Origin: Elymus sibiricus
Lineage: Eukaryota > Streptophyta > Magnoliopsida > Poales > Poaceae
Reading direction: 5' to 3'
NCBI GenBank assembly: GCA_039707655.1
Contig: CM077673.1
Span: forward strand, 6,644,001 to 6,708,000
Length of the DNA: 64,000 nucleotides
Position 1 is the first letter of the stretch, and every line of letters starts with the position of its first letter. This document shows, piece by piece, positions 38,057 to 51,600 of the stretch. The position numbers and the translations under genes are program-made. The notes beneath the pieces were generated by a model, which saw nothing but the letters and a program-made list of their open reading frames with translations, was not told where the DNA came from and made no database searches.

Positions 38057-41000
38057 CATAGAAATCTGGTCAGAATGGACAAAATCTGCGAGTTTTGGAC
38101 AGGTCCCCGTAAGCGGACCCCGGGGTTCCCCGAACATTTGGATCGCCTCGGGACCCATAATCAGTGAGTAATAGCATAGAAAACAGGTAAGAATGGACCA
38201 AATCTGTGAGTTTTGGCGATGTCACCGTAACCGTTCCACGGGCTTCCCCGAACGTTCGGACGACCAAGACAACCAAAAAACAGTGAATAATAGCACAGAA
38301 AACTAGTAAGAATGGACCAAATCTGCGAGTTTTGTGGAGGTCCCCGTAACCGGACCCCGGGCTTCCCCGAACGTTCGGACGACCACGACAACCAAAAAAC
38401 AGTGAATAATAGCGTAGAAAACTGGTAAGACTGGACCAAATCTGCGAGTTTTGGCAAGGTCCCCGTAACCGGACCCCGGACATCCCCAAATGTTGGGACG
38501 ACCACAACAACCAAAAACAGTGAATACTAGCATAGATAACAGGTAAGAATGGACCAAATCTGCGAGTTTTGGCGAGGTCCCCGTAAGCGGACCCCATGGT
38601 TCCCCGAACGTTTCGATCGTCCCGAGACCCAAAATCAGTGAGTAATAGCATAGAAAACTGGCCGGAAAAGATAAAATCTGCTAGTTTTGGCGAGGTCCCG
38701 GTAACCGGTCCACGGGCTTCCTCGAATGTTCGGACGGCCACGACAACCAAAAAAACAGTGAATAATAGCATAGAAATCTGGTCAGAATGGACAAAATCTG
38801 CGAGTTTTGGCGAGGTCCCCGTAAGCGGACCCCGGGGTTCCCCAAACACTTGGATCACCCCGGGACCCATAATCAGAGAGTAATAGCATAGAAAACAGGT
38901 AAGAATGGACCAAATCTGCGAGTTTTGGCGATGTCACCGTAACCGTTCCACGGGCTTCCCCGAACGTTCGGACGACCAAGACAACCAAAAAAAATTTAAT
39001 AATAGCACAGAAAACTAGTATGAATGGACCAAATCTGCGAGTTTTGGTGAGGTCCCCGTAACCGGACCCCGGGCTTCCCCGAACGTTCGGACGACCACGA
39101 CAACCAAAAAACAGTGAATAATAGCATAGAAAACTGGTAAGAATGGACCAAATCTGCGAGTTTTCGCAAGGTCCCCGTGACCGGACCCCGAGCATCACCA
39201 AATGTTGGGACGACCACAACAACCAAAAACAGTGAATAATAGCATAGAAAACTGGTCAGACTGGACCAAATCTGCGAGTTCTGGCGAGGTCCCCTTAAGC
39301 GGACCCCATGGTTCCCCGAACGTCTCGAACGTCCCAAGACCCAAAATCAGTGAGTAATAGCATAGAAAACTGGCCGGAACAGACAAAATCTGCTAGTTTT
39401 GGCGAGGTCCCGGTAACCGGTGCACGGGCTTCCCCGAATGTTCGGACGGCCACGACAACCAAAAAACCAGTGAATAATAGCATAGAAATCTGGTCAGAAT
39501 GGACAAAATCTGCGAGTTTTGGGGAGGTCCCCGTAACCGGACCCCGGGGTTCCCCGAACATTTGGATCGCCCCGGGACCCATAATCAGTGAGTAATAGCA
39601 TAGAAAACAGGTAAGAATGGACCAAATCTGCGAGTTTTGGCGATGTCACCGTAACCGGTCCATGGGCTTCCCCGAACGTTCGGACGACCAAGACAACCAA
39701 AAAACAGGGAATAATAGCACAGCAAACTAGTAAGAATGGACCAAATCTGCGAGTTTTGGCGAGGTCCCCGTAACCGGACCCCGGGCTTCCCCGAACATTC
39801 GGACGACCACGACAACCAAAAAACAGTGAATAATAGCATAGAAAACTGGTAAGAATGGACCAAATCTGCAAGTTTTGGCAAGGTCCCCGTCACCGGACCC
39901 CAGGCATCCCCAAATGTTGGGACGACCACAACAACCAAAAACAGGGAATACTAGCATAGAAAACAGGTAAGAATGGACCAAATCTGCGAGTTTTGGCGGG
40001 GTCCCCGTAAGCGGACCCCATGGTTCCCCGAACGTTTCGATCGTCCCGAGACCCAAAATCAGTGAGTAATAGCATAGAAAACTGGCCGGAAAAGACAAAA
40101 TCTGCTAGTTTTGGCGAGGTCCCGATAACCGGTCCACGGGCTTCCCCGAATGTTCGAACGGCCACGACCACTAAAAAAACAGTGAATAATAGCATAGAAA
40201 TCTGGTCAGAATGGACAAAATCTGCGAGTTTTGGCGAGGTCCCCGTAAGCGGACCCCGGGGTTCCCCGAACATTTGGATCGCCCCGGGACCCATAATCAG
40301 AGAGTAATAGCATAGAAAACAGGTAAGCATGGACCAAATCTGCGAGTTTTGGCAATGTCACCGTAACCGTTCCACGGGCTTCCCCGAACGTTCGGACGAC
40401 CAAGACAACCAAAAAACAGTGAATAATAGCACAGAAAACTAGTAAGAATGGACCAAATCTGCGAGTTTTGGCGAGGTCCACGTAACCGGACCCCGGGCTT
40501 CCCCGAACGTTCGAACGGCCACGACAACCAAAAAACAGTGAATAATAGCATAGAAAACTGGTAAGAATGGACCAAATCTGCGAGTTTTCGCAAGGTCCCC
40601 GTGACCGGACCCCGAGCATCACCAAATGTTGGGACGACCACAACAACCAAAAACAGTGAATAATAGCATAGAAAACTGGTCAGACTGGACCAAATCTGCG
40701 AGTTCTGGCGAGGTCCCCTTAAGCGGACCCCATGGTTCCCCGAACGTCTCGAACGTCCCAAGACCCAAAATCAGTGAGTAATAGCATAGAAAACTGGCCG
40801 GAACAGACAAAATCTGCTAGTTTTGGCGAGGTCCCGGTAACCGGTGCACGGGCTTCCCCGAATGTTCGGACGGCCACGACAACCAAAAAACCAGTGAATA
40901 ATAGCATAGAAATCTGGTCAGAATGGACAAAATCTGCGAGTTTTGGGGAGGTCCCCGTAACCGGACCCCGGGGTTCCCCGAACATTCGGATCGCCCCGGG

Positions 41001-41616
41001 ACCCATAATCAGTGAGTAATAGCATAGAAAACAGGTAAGAATGGACCAAATCTGCGAGTTTTGGCGATGTCACCGTAACCGGTCCATGGGCTTCCCCGAA
41101 CGTTCGGACGACCAAGACAACCAAAAAACAGGGAATAATAGCACAGCAAACTAGTAAGAATGGACCAAATCTGCGAGTTTTGGCGAGGTCCCCGTAACCG
41201 GACCCCGGGCTTCCCCGAACATTCGGACGACCACGACAACCAAAAAACAGTGAATAATAGCATAGAAAACTGGTAAGAATGGACCAAATCTGCAAGTTTT
41301 GGCAAGGTCCCCGTCACCGGACCCCAGGCATCCCCAAATGTTGGGACGACCACAACAACCAAAAACAGGGAATACTAGCATAGAAAACAGGTAAGAATGG
41401 ACCAAATCTGCGAGTTTTGGCGGGGTCCCCGTAAGCGGACCCCATGGTTCCCCGAACGTTTCGATCGTCCCGAGACCCAAAATCAGTGAGTAATAGCATA
41501 GAAAACTGGCCGGAAAAGACAAAATCTGCTAGTTTTGGCGAGGTCCCGATAACCGGTCCACGGGCTTCCCCGAATGTTCGAACGGCCACGACCACTAAAA
41601 AAACAGTGAATAATAG
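38057..41616. repeat. Region 9a: five six-mers with a 1,424-bp duplication
   Basis: E monomers start at 38057, 38769, 39481, 40193 and 40905. From about 39,120 to 40,360 the sequence repeats at an offset of 1,424 bp with the same private variants (TTTTCGCAAGG, GCATCACCAAATG, CGTCTCGAACGTCCC, AAACCAGTG). I found one difference in that span: T at 39563 is C at 40987. An F monomer near 38990 has an unusual A8TTTAATAATAG ending. Confidence 0.9.
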
Positions 41617-42090
41617 CATAGAAATCTGGTCAGAATGGACAAAATCTGCGAGTTTTGGCGAGGTCCCCGTAAGCGGACCCCGGGGTTCCCCGAACATTTG
41701 GATCGCCCCGGGACCCATAATCAGAGAGTAATAGCATAGAAAACAGGTAAGCATGGACCAAATCTGCGAGTTTTGGCAAGGTCCCCGTAACCGGACCCCG
41801 GGCATCCCCAAATGTTGGGACAACCACAACAACCAAAAACAGTGAATAATAGCATAGAAAACAGGTAAGAATGGACCAAATCTGCGAGTTTTGGCGAGGT
41901 CCCCGTAAGCGGACCCCATGGTTCCCCGAACGTTTCGATCGTCCCGAGACCCAAAATCAGTGAGTAATAGCATAGAAAACTGGCCGGAACAGACAAAATC
42001 TGCTAGTTTTGGCGAGGTCCCGGTAACCGGTCCACGGGCTTCCCCGAATGTTCGGACGGCCACGACAACCAAAAAAACAGTGAATAATAG
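41617..42090. repeat. Region 9b: 474-bp four-mer with an F/B hybrid
   Basis: The unit is E, F/B hybrid (41735-41852), C, D. Unlike the other four-mers it has lost F-A-B sequence rather than C-D, so its 474 bp is coincidental. The left part of the hybrid matches F at 40311 (AAGCATGG), and the right part matches B of region 8 (GGGACAACCAC). It marks the left breakpoint of the 4,034-bp duplication. Confidence 0.92.
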
Positions 42091-45000
42091 CATAGAAATC
42101 TGGTCAGAATGGACAAAATCTGCGAGTTTTGGACAGGTCCCCGTAAGCGGACCCCGGGGTTCCCCGAACATTTGGATCGCCTCGGGACCCATAATCAGTG
42201 AGTAATAGCATAGAAAACAGGTAAGAATGGACCAAATCTGTGAGTTTTGGCGATGTCACCGTAACCGTTCCACGGGCTTCCCCGAACGTTCGGACGACCA
42301 AGACAACCAAAAAACAGTGAATAATAGCACAGAAAACTAGTAAGAATGGACCAAATCTGCGAGTTTTGTGGAGGTCCCCGTAACCGGACCCCGGGCTTCC
42401 CCGAACGTTCGGACGACCACGACAACCAAAAAACAGTGAATAATAGCGTAGAAAACTGGTAAGACTGGACCAAATCTGCGAGTTTTGGCAAGGTCCCCGT
42501 AACCGGACCCCGGACATCCCCAAATGTTGGGACGACCACAACAACCAAAAACAGTGAATACTAGCATAGATAACAGGTAAGAATGGACCAAATCTGCGAG
42601 TTTTGGCGAGGTCCCCGTAAGCGGACCCCATGGTTCCCCGAACGTTTCGATCGTCCCGAGACCCAAAATCAGTGAGTAATAGCATAGAAAACTGGCCGGA
42701 AAAGATAAAATCTGCTAGTTTTGGCGAGGTCCCGGTAACCGGTCCACGGGCTTCCTCGAATGTTCGGACGGCCACGACAACCAAAAAAACAGTGAATAAT
42801 AGCATAGAAATCTGGTCAGAATGGACAAAATCTGCGAGTTTTGGCGAGGTCCCCGTAAGCGGACCCCGGGGTTCCCCAAACACTTGGATCACCCCGGGAC
42901 CCATAATCAGAGAGTAATAGCATAGAAAACAGGTAAGAATGGACCAAATCTGCGAGTTTTGGCGATGTCACCGTAACCGTTCCACGGGCTTCCCCGAACG
43001 TTCGGACGACCAAGACAACCAAAAAAAATTTAATAATAGCACAGAAAACTAGTATGAATGGACCAAATCTGCGAGTTTTGGTGAGGTCCCCGTAACCGGA
43101 CCCCGGGCTTCCCCGAACGTTCGGACGACCACGACAACCAAAAAACAGTGAATAATAGCATAGAAAACTGGTAAGAATGGACCAAATCTGCGAGTTTTCG
43201 CAAGGTCCCCGTGACCGGACCCCGAGCATCACCAAATGTTGGGACGACCACAACAACCAAAAACAGTGAATAATAGCATAGAAAACTGGTCAGACTGGAC
43301 CAAATCTGCGAGTTCTGGCGAGGTCCCCTTAAGCGGACCCCATGGTTCCCCGAACGTCTCGAACGTCCCAAGACCCAAAATCAGTGAGTAATAGCATAGA
43401 AAACTGGCCGGAACAGACAAAATCTGCTAGTTTTGGCGAGGTCCCGGTAACCGGTGCACGGGCTTCCCCGAATGTTCGGACGGCCACGACAACCAAAAAA
43501 CCAGTGAATAATAGCATAGAAATCTGGTCAGAATGGACAAAATCTGCGAGTTTTGGGGAGGTCCCCGTAACCGGACCCCGGGGTTCCCCGAACATTTGGA
43601 TCGCCCCGGGACCCATAATCAGTGAGTAATAGCATAGAAAACAGGTAAGAATGGACCAAATCTGCGAGTTTTGGCGATGTCACCGTAACCGGTCCATGGG
43701 CTTCCCCGAACGTTCGGACGACCAAGACAACCAAAAAACAGGGAATAATAGCACAGCAAACTAGTAAGAATGGACCAAATCTGCGAGTTTTGGCGAGGTC
43801 CCCGTAACCGGACCCCGGGCTTCCCCGAACATTCGGACGACCACGACAACCAAAAAACAGTGAATAATAGCATAGAAAACTGGTAAGAATGGACCAAATC
43901 TGCAAGTTTTGGCAAGGTCCCCGTCACCGGACCCCAGGCATCCCCAAATGTTGGGACGACCACAACAACCAAAAACAGGGAATACTAGCATAGAAAACAG
44001 GTAAGAATGGACCAAATCTGCGAGTTTTGGCGGGGTCCCCGTAAGCGGACCCCATGGTTCCCCGAACGTTTCGATCGTCCCGAGACCCAAAATCAGTGAG
44101 TAATAGCATAGAAAACTGGCCGGAAAAGACAAAATCTGCTAGTTTTGGCGAGGTCCCGATAACCGGTCCACGGGCTTCCCCGAATGTTCGAACGGCCACG
44201 ACCACTAAAAAAACAGTGAATAATAGCATAGAAATCTGGTCAGAATGGACAAAATCTGCGAGTTTTGGCGAGGTCCCCGTAAGCGGACCCCGGGGTTCCC
44301 CAAACACTTGGATCACCCCGGGACCCATAATCAGAGAGTAATAGCATAGAAAACAGGTAAGAATGGACCAAATCTGCGAGTTTTGGCGATGTCACCGTAA
44401 CCGTTCCACGGGCTTCCCCGAACGTTCGGACGACCAAGACAACCAAAAAAAATTTAATAATAGCACAGAAAACTAGTATGAATGGACCAAATCTGCGAGT
44501 TTTGGTGAGGTCCCCGTAACCGGACCCCGGGCTTCCCCGAACGTTCGGACGACCACGACAACCAAAAAACAGTGAATAATAGCATAGAAAACTGGTAAGA
44601 ATGGACCAAATCTGCGAGTTTTCGCAAGGTCCCCGTGACCGGACCCCGAGCATCACCAAATGTTGGGACGACCACAACAACCAAAAACAGTGAATAATAG
44701 CATAGAAAACTGGTCAGACTGGACCAAATCTGCGAGTTCTGGCGAGGTCCCCTTAAGCGGACCCCATGGTTCCCCGAACGTCTCGAACGTCCCAAGACCC
44801 AAAATCAGTGAGTAATAGCATAGAAAACTGGCCGGAACAGACAAAATCTGCTAGTTTTGGCGAGGTCCCGGTAACCGGTGCACGGGCTTCCCCGAATGTT
44901 CGGACGGCCACGACAACCAAAAAACCAGTGAATAATAGCATAGAAATCTGGTCAGAATGGACAAAATCTGCGAGTTTTGGGGAGGTCCCCGTAACCGGAC

Positions 45001-45650
45001 CCCGGGGTTCCCCGAACATTTGGATCGCCCCGGGACCCATAATCAGTGAGTAATAGCATAGAAAACAGGTAAGAATGGACCAAATCTGCGAGTTTTGGCG
45101 ATGTCACCGTAACCGGTCCATGGGCTTCCCCGAACGTTCGGACGACCAAGACAACCAAAAAACAGGGAATAATAGCACAGCAAACTAGTAAGAATGGACC
45201 AAATCTGCGAGTTTTGGCGAGGTCCCCGTAACCGGACCCCGGGCTTCCCCGAACATTCGGACGACCACGACAACCAAAAAACAGTGAATAATAGCATAGA
45301 AAACTGGTAAGAATGGACCAAATCTGCAAGTTTTGGCAAGGTCCCCGTCACCGGACCCCAGGCATCCCCAAATGTTGGGACGACCACAACAACCAAAAAC
45401 AGGGAATACTAGCATAGAAAACAGGTAAGAATGGACCAAATCTGCGAGTTTTGGCGGGGTCCCCGTAAGCGGACCCCATGGTTCCCCGAACGTTTCGATC
45501 GTCCCGAGACCCAAAATCAGTGAGTAATAGCATAGAAAACTGGCCGGAAAAGACAAAATCTGCTAGTTTTGGCGAGGTCCCGATAACCGGTCCACGGGCT
45601 TCCCCGAATGTTCGAACGGCCACGACCACTAAAAAAACAGTGAATAATAG
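42091..45650. repeat. Region 9c: repeated six-mers (4,034-bp and 1,424-bp offsets)
   Basis: E monomers start at 42091, 42803, 43515, 44227 and 44939. From the F/B hybrid to about 44,2xx this matches the sequence 4,034 bp to the left, including the A8TTTAATAATAG variant. Then 42803-44226 is itself repeated 1,424 bp to the right, so the same A8TTTAATAATAG variant appears a third time (near 38990, 43024 and 44448). At 45651 the sequence switches to a copy resembling 40193. Confidence 0.9.
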
Positions 45651-48600
45651 CATAGAAATCTGGTCAGAATGGACAAAATCTGCGAGTTTTGGCGAGGTCC
45701 CCGTAAGCGGACCCCGGGGTTCCCCGAACATTTGGATCGCCCCGGGACCCATAATCAGAGAGTAATAGCATAGAAAACAGGTAAGCATGGACCAAATCTG
45801 CGAGTTTTGGCAATGTCACCGTAACCGTTCCACGGGCTTCCCCGAACGTTCGGACGACCAAGACAACCAAAAAACAGTGAATAATAGCACAGAAAACTAG
45901 TAAGAATGGACCAAATCTGCGAGTTTTGGCGAGGTCCACGTAACCGGACCCCGGGCTTCCCCGAACGTTCGGATGACCACGACAACCAAAAAACAGTGAA
46001 TAATAGCATAGAAAACTGGTAAGAATGGACCAAATCTGCGAGTTTTGGCAAGGTCCCCGTAACCGGACCCCGAGCATCTCCAAATGTTGGGACGACCACA
46101 ACAACCAAAAACAGTGAATAATAGCATAGAAAACTGGTCAGACTGGACCAAATCTGGGAGTTCTGGCGAGGTCCCCGTAAGCGGACCCCATGGTTCCCCG
46201 AACGTCTCGATCGTCCCGAGACCCAAAATCAGTGAGTAATAGCATAGAAAACTGGCCGGAACAGACAAAATCTGCTAGTTTTGGCGAGGTCCCGGTAACC
46301 GGTCCACGGGCTTCCCCGAATGTTCGGACGGCCACGACAACCAAAAAAACAGTGAATAATAGCATAGAAATCTGGTCAGAATGGACAAAATCTGTGAGTT
46401 TTGGCGAGGTCCCCGTAAGCGGAACCCGGGGTTCCCCGAACATTTGGATCGCCCCGGGACCCATAATCAGAGAGTAATAGCATAGAAAACAGGTAAGAAT
46501 GGACCAAATCTGCGAGTTTTGGCGATGTCACCGTAACCGGTCCACGGGATTCCCCGAACGTTCGGACGACCAAGACAACCTAAAAACAGTGAATAATAGC
46601 ATAGAAAACTGGTAAGAATGGACCAAATCTGCGAGTTTTCGCAAGGTCCCCGTGACCGGACCCCGAGCATCACCAAATGTTGGGACGACCACAACAACCA
46701 AAAACAGTGAATAATAGCATAGAAAACTGGTCAGACTGGACCAAATCTGCGAGTTCTGGCGAGGTCCCCGTAAGCGGACCCCATGGTTCCCCGAACGTCT
46801 CGAACGTCCCAAGACCCAAAATCAGTGAGTAATAGCATAGAAAACTGGCCGGAACAGACAAAATCTGCTAGTTTTGGCGAGGTCCCGGTAACCGGTGCAC
46901 GGGCTTCCCCGAATGTTCGGACGGCCACGACAACCAAAAAACCAGTGAATAATAGCATAGAAATCTGGTCAGAATGGACAAAATCTGCGAGTTTTGGGGA
47001 GGTCCCCGTAACCGGACCCCGGGGTTCCCCGAACATTTGGATCGCCCCGGGACCCATAATCAGTGAGTAATAGCATAGAAAACAGGTAAGAATGGACCAA
47101 ATCTGCGAGTTTTGGCGATGTCACCGTAACCGGTCCATGGGCTTCCCCGAACGTTCGGACGACCAAGACAACCAAAAAACAGTGAATAATAGCACAACAA
47201 ACTAGTAAGAATGGACCAAATCTGCGAGTTTTGGCGAGGTCCCCGTAACCGGACCCCGGGCTTCCCCGAACATTCGGACGACCACGACAACCAAAAAACA
47301 GTGAATAATAGCATAGAAAACTGGTAAGAATGGACCAAATCTGCAAGTTTTGGCAAGGTCCCCGTAACCGGACCCCAGGCATCCCCAAATGTTGGGACGA
47401 CCACAACAACCAAAAACAGGGAATACTAGCATAGAAAACAGGTAAGAATGGACCAAATCTGCGAGTTTTGGCGGGGTCCCCGTAAGCGGACCCCATGGTT
47501 CCCCGAACGTTTCGATCGTCCCGAGACCCAAAATCAGTGAGTAATAGCATAGAAAACTGGCCGGAAAAGACAAAATCTGCTAGTTTTGGCGAGGTCCCGA
47601 TAACCGGTCCACGGGCTTCCCCGAATGTTCGAACGGCCACGACCACTAAAAAAACAGTGAATAATAGCATAGAAATCTGGTCAGAATGGACAAAATCTGC
47701 GAGTTTTGGCGAGGTCCCCGTAAGCGGACCCCGGGGTTCCCCGAACATTTGGATCGCCCCGGGACCCATAATCAGAGAGTAATAGCATAGAAAACAGGTA
47801 AGCATGGACCAAATCTGCGAGTTTTGGCGATGTCACCGTAACCGTTCCACGGGCTTCCCCGAACGTTCGGACGACCAAGACAACCAAAAAACAGTGAATA
47901 ATAGCACAGAAAACTAGTAAGAATGCACCAAATCTGCGAGTTTTGGCGAGGTCCACGTAACCGGACCCCGGGCTTCCCCGAACGTTCGGATGACCACGAC
48001 AACCAAAAAACAGTGAATAATAGCATAGAAAACTGGTAAGAATGGACCAAATCTGCGAGTTTTGGCAAGGTCCCCGTAACCGGACCCCGAGCATCTCCAA
48101 ATGTTGGGACGACCACAACAACCAAAAACAGTGAATAATAGCATAGAAAACTGGTCAGACTGGACCAAATCTGGGAGTTCTGGCGAGGTCCCCGTAAGCG
48201 GACCCCATGGTTCCCCGAACGTCTCGATCGTCCCGAGACCCAAAATCAGTGAGTAATAGCATAGAAAACTGGCCGGAACAGACAAAATCTGCTAGTTTTG
48301 GCGAGGTCCCGGTAACCGGTCCACGGGCTTCCCCGAATGTTCGGACGGCCACGACAACCAAAAAAACAGTGAATAATAGCATAGAAATCTGGTCAGAATG
48401 GACAAAATCTGTGAGTTTTGGCGAGGTCCCCGTAAGCGGAACCCGGGGTTCCCCGAACATTTGGATCGCCCTGGGACCCATAATCAGAGAGTAATAGCAT
48501 AGAAAACAGGTAAGAATGGACCAAATCTGCGAGTTTTGGCGATGTCACCGTAACCGGTCCACGGGATTCCCCGAACGTTCGGACGACCAAGACAACCTAA

Positions 48601-51600
48601 AAACAGTGAATAATAGCATAGAAAACTAGTAAGAATGGACCAAATCTGCGAGTTTTGGCGAGGTCCCCGTAACCGGACCCCGGGCTTCCCCGAACATTCG
48701 GACGACCACGACAACCAAAAAACAGTGAATAATAGCATAGAAAACTGGTAAGAATGGACCAAATCTGTGAGTTTTGGCAAGGTCCCCGTAACCGGAACCC
48801 GGGCATCCCGAAATGTTGGGACGACCACAACAACCAAAAACAGTGAATAATAGCATAGAAAACAGGTAAGAATGGACCAAATCTGCGAGTTTTGGCGAGG
48901 TCCCTGTAAGCGGACCCCATGGTTCCCCGAACGTTTCGATCGTCCCGAGACCCAAAATCAGTGAGTAATAGCATAGAAAACTGGCCGGAAAAGACAAAAT
49001 CTGCTAGTTTTGGCGAGGTCCCGGTAACCGGTCCACGGGCTTCCCCGAATGTTCGGACGGCCACGACAACCAAAAAAACAGTGAATAATAGCATAAAAAT
49101 CTGGTCAGAATGGACAAAATCTGCGAGTTTTGGCGAGGTCCCCGCAAGCGGACCCCGGGGTTCCCCGAACATTTGGATCGCCCCGGGACCCATAATCAGA
49201 GAGTAATAGCATAGAAAACAGGTAAGAATGGACCAAATCTGCGAGTTTTGGCGATGTCACCGTAACCGTTCCACGGGCTTCCCCGAACGTTCGGACGACC
49301 AAGACAACCAAAAAACAGTGAATAATAGCACAGAAAACTAGTAAGAATGGACCAAATCTGCGAGTTTTGGCGAGGTCCCCGTAACCGGACCCCGGGCTTC
49401 CCCGAACGTTCGGACGACCACGACAACCAAAAAACAGTGAATAATAGCATAGAAAACTGGTAAGAATGGACCAAATCTGCGAGTTTTGGCAAGGTCCCCG
49501 TAACCGGACCCCGAGCATCCCCAAATGATGGGACGACCACAACAACCAAAAACAGTGAATAATAGCATAGAAAACTGGTCAGAACAGACCAAATCTGCGA
49601 GTTTTGGCGAGGTCCCCGTAAGCGGACCCCGGGGTTCCCCAAACATTTGGATCGCCCCGGGACCCATAATCAGAGAGTAATAGCATAGAAAACAGGTAAG
49701 AATGGACCAAATCTGCGAGTTTTGGCGATGTCACCGTAACCGTTCCACGGGCTTCCCCGAACGTTCGGACGACCAAGACAACCAAAAAACAGTTAATAAT
49801 AGCATAGAAAACTAGTAAGAATGGACCAAATCTGCGAGTTTTGGTGAGGTCCCCGTAACCGGACCCCGGGCTTCCCCGAACGTTCGGACGACCACGACAA
49901 CCAAAAAACAGTGAATAATAGCATAGAAAACAGGTAAGAATGGACCAAATCTGCGAGTTTTGGCAAGGTCCCCGTGACCGGACCCCGAGCATCCCCAAAT
50001 GTTGGGACGACCACAACAACCAAAAACAGTGAATAATAGCATAGAAAATTGGTCAGAACAGACCAAATCTGCGAGTTTTGGCGAGGTCCCCGTAAGCGGA
50101 CCCCGGGGTTCCCCGAACATTTGGATCGCCCCGGGACCCATAATCAGAGAGTAATAGCATAGAAAACAGGTAAGAATGGACCAAATCTGTGAGTTTTGGC
50201 GATGTCACCGTAACCGTTCCACGGGCTTCCCCGAACGTTCGGACGACCAAGACAACCAAAAAACAGTTAATAATAGCACAGAAAACTAGTAAGAATGGAC
50301 CAAATCTGCGAGTTTTGGTGAGGTCCCCGTAACTGGACCCCGGGCTTCCCCGAACGTTCGGACGACCACGACAACCAAAAAACAGTGAATAATAGCATAG
50401 AAAACTGGTAAGAATGGACCAAATCTGCGAGTTTTGGCAAGGTCCCCGTGACCGGACCCCGAGCATCCCCAAATGTTGGGACGACCACAACAACCAAAAA
50501 CAGTGAATAATAGCATAGAAAACAGGTAAGAATGGACCAAATCTGCGAGTTTTGGCGAGGTCCCCGTAAGCGGACCCCATGGTTCCCCGAACGTTTCGAT
50601 CGTCCCGAGACCCAAAATCAGTGAGTAATAGCATAGAAAACTGGCCGGAAAAGACAAAATCTGCTAGGTTTGGCGAGGTCCCGGTAACCGGTCCACGGGC
50701 TTCCCCGAATGTTCGGACGGCCACGACAACCAAAAAAACAGTGAATAATAGCATAAAAATCTGGTCAGAATGGACAAAATCTGCGAGTTTTGGCGAGGTC
50801 CCCGTAAGCGGACCCCGGGGTTCCCCGAACATTTGGATCGCCCCGGGACCCATAATCAGAGAGTAATAGCATAGAAAACAGGTAAGAATGGACCAAATCT
50901 GCGAGTTTTGGCGATGTCACCGTAACCGTTCCACGGGCTTCCCCGAACGTTCGGACGACCAAGACAACCAAAAAACAGTTAATAATAGCACAGAAAACTA
51001 GTAAGAATGGACCAAATCTGCGAGTTTTGGTGAGGTCCCCGTAACCGGACCCCGGGCTTCCCCGAACGTTTGGACGACCACGACAACCAAAAAACAGTGA
51101 ATAATATCATAGAAAACAGGTAAGAATGGACCAAATCTGCGAGTTTTGGCAAGGTCCCCGTGACCGGACCCCGAGCATCCCCAAATGTTGGGACGACCAC
51201 AACAACCAAAAACAGTGAATAATAGCATAGAAAACTGGTCAGAACAGACCAAATCTGCGAGTTTTGGCGAGGTCCCCGTAAGCGGACCCCGGGGTTCCCC
51301 GAACATTTGGATCGCCCCGGGACCCATAATCAGAGAGTAATAGCATAGAAAACAGGTAAGAATGGACCAAATCTGTGAGTTTTGGCGATGTCACCGTAAC
51401 CGTTCCACGGGCTTCCCCGAACGTTCGGACGACCAAGACAACCAAAAAACAGTTAATAATAGCACAGAAAACTAGTAAGAATGGACCAAATCTGCGAGTT
51501 TTGGTGAGGTCCCCGTAACTGGACCCCGGGCTTCCCCGAACGTTCGGACGACCACGACAACCAAAAAACAGTGAATAATAGCATAGAAAACTGGTAAGAA

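Noticed and set aside
41617..42090. Treating this 474-bp unit as another C/E four-mer
   Set aside because: It has intact C and D and an F/B hybrid instead, so it is a different deletion that happens to have the same length.
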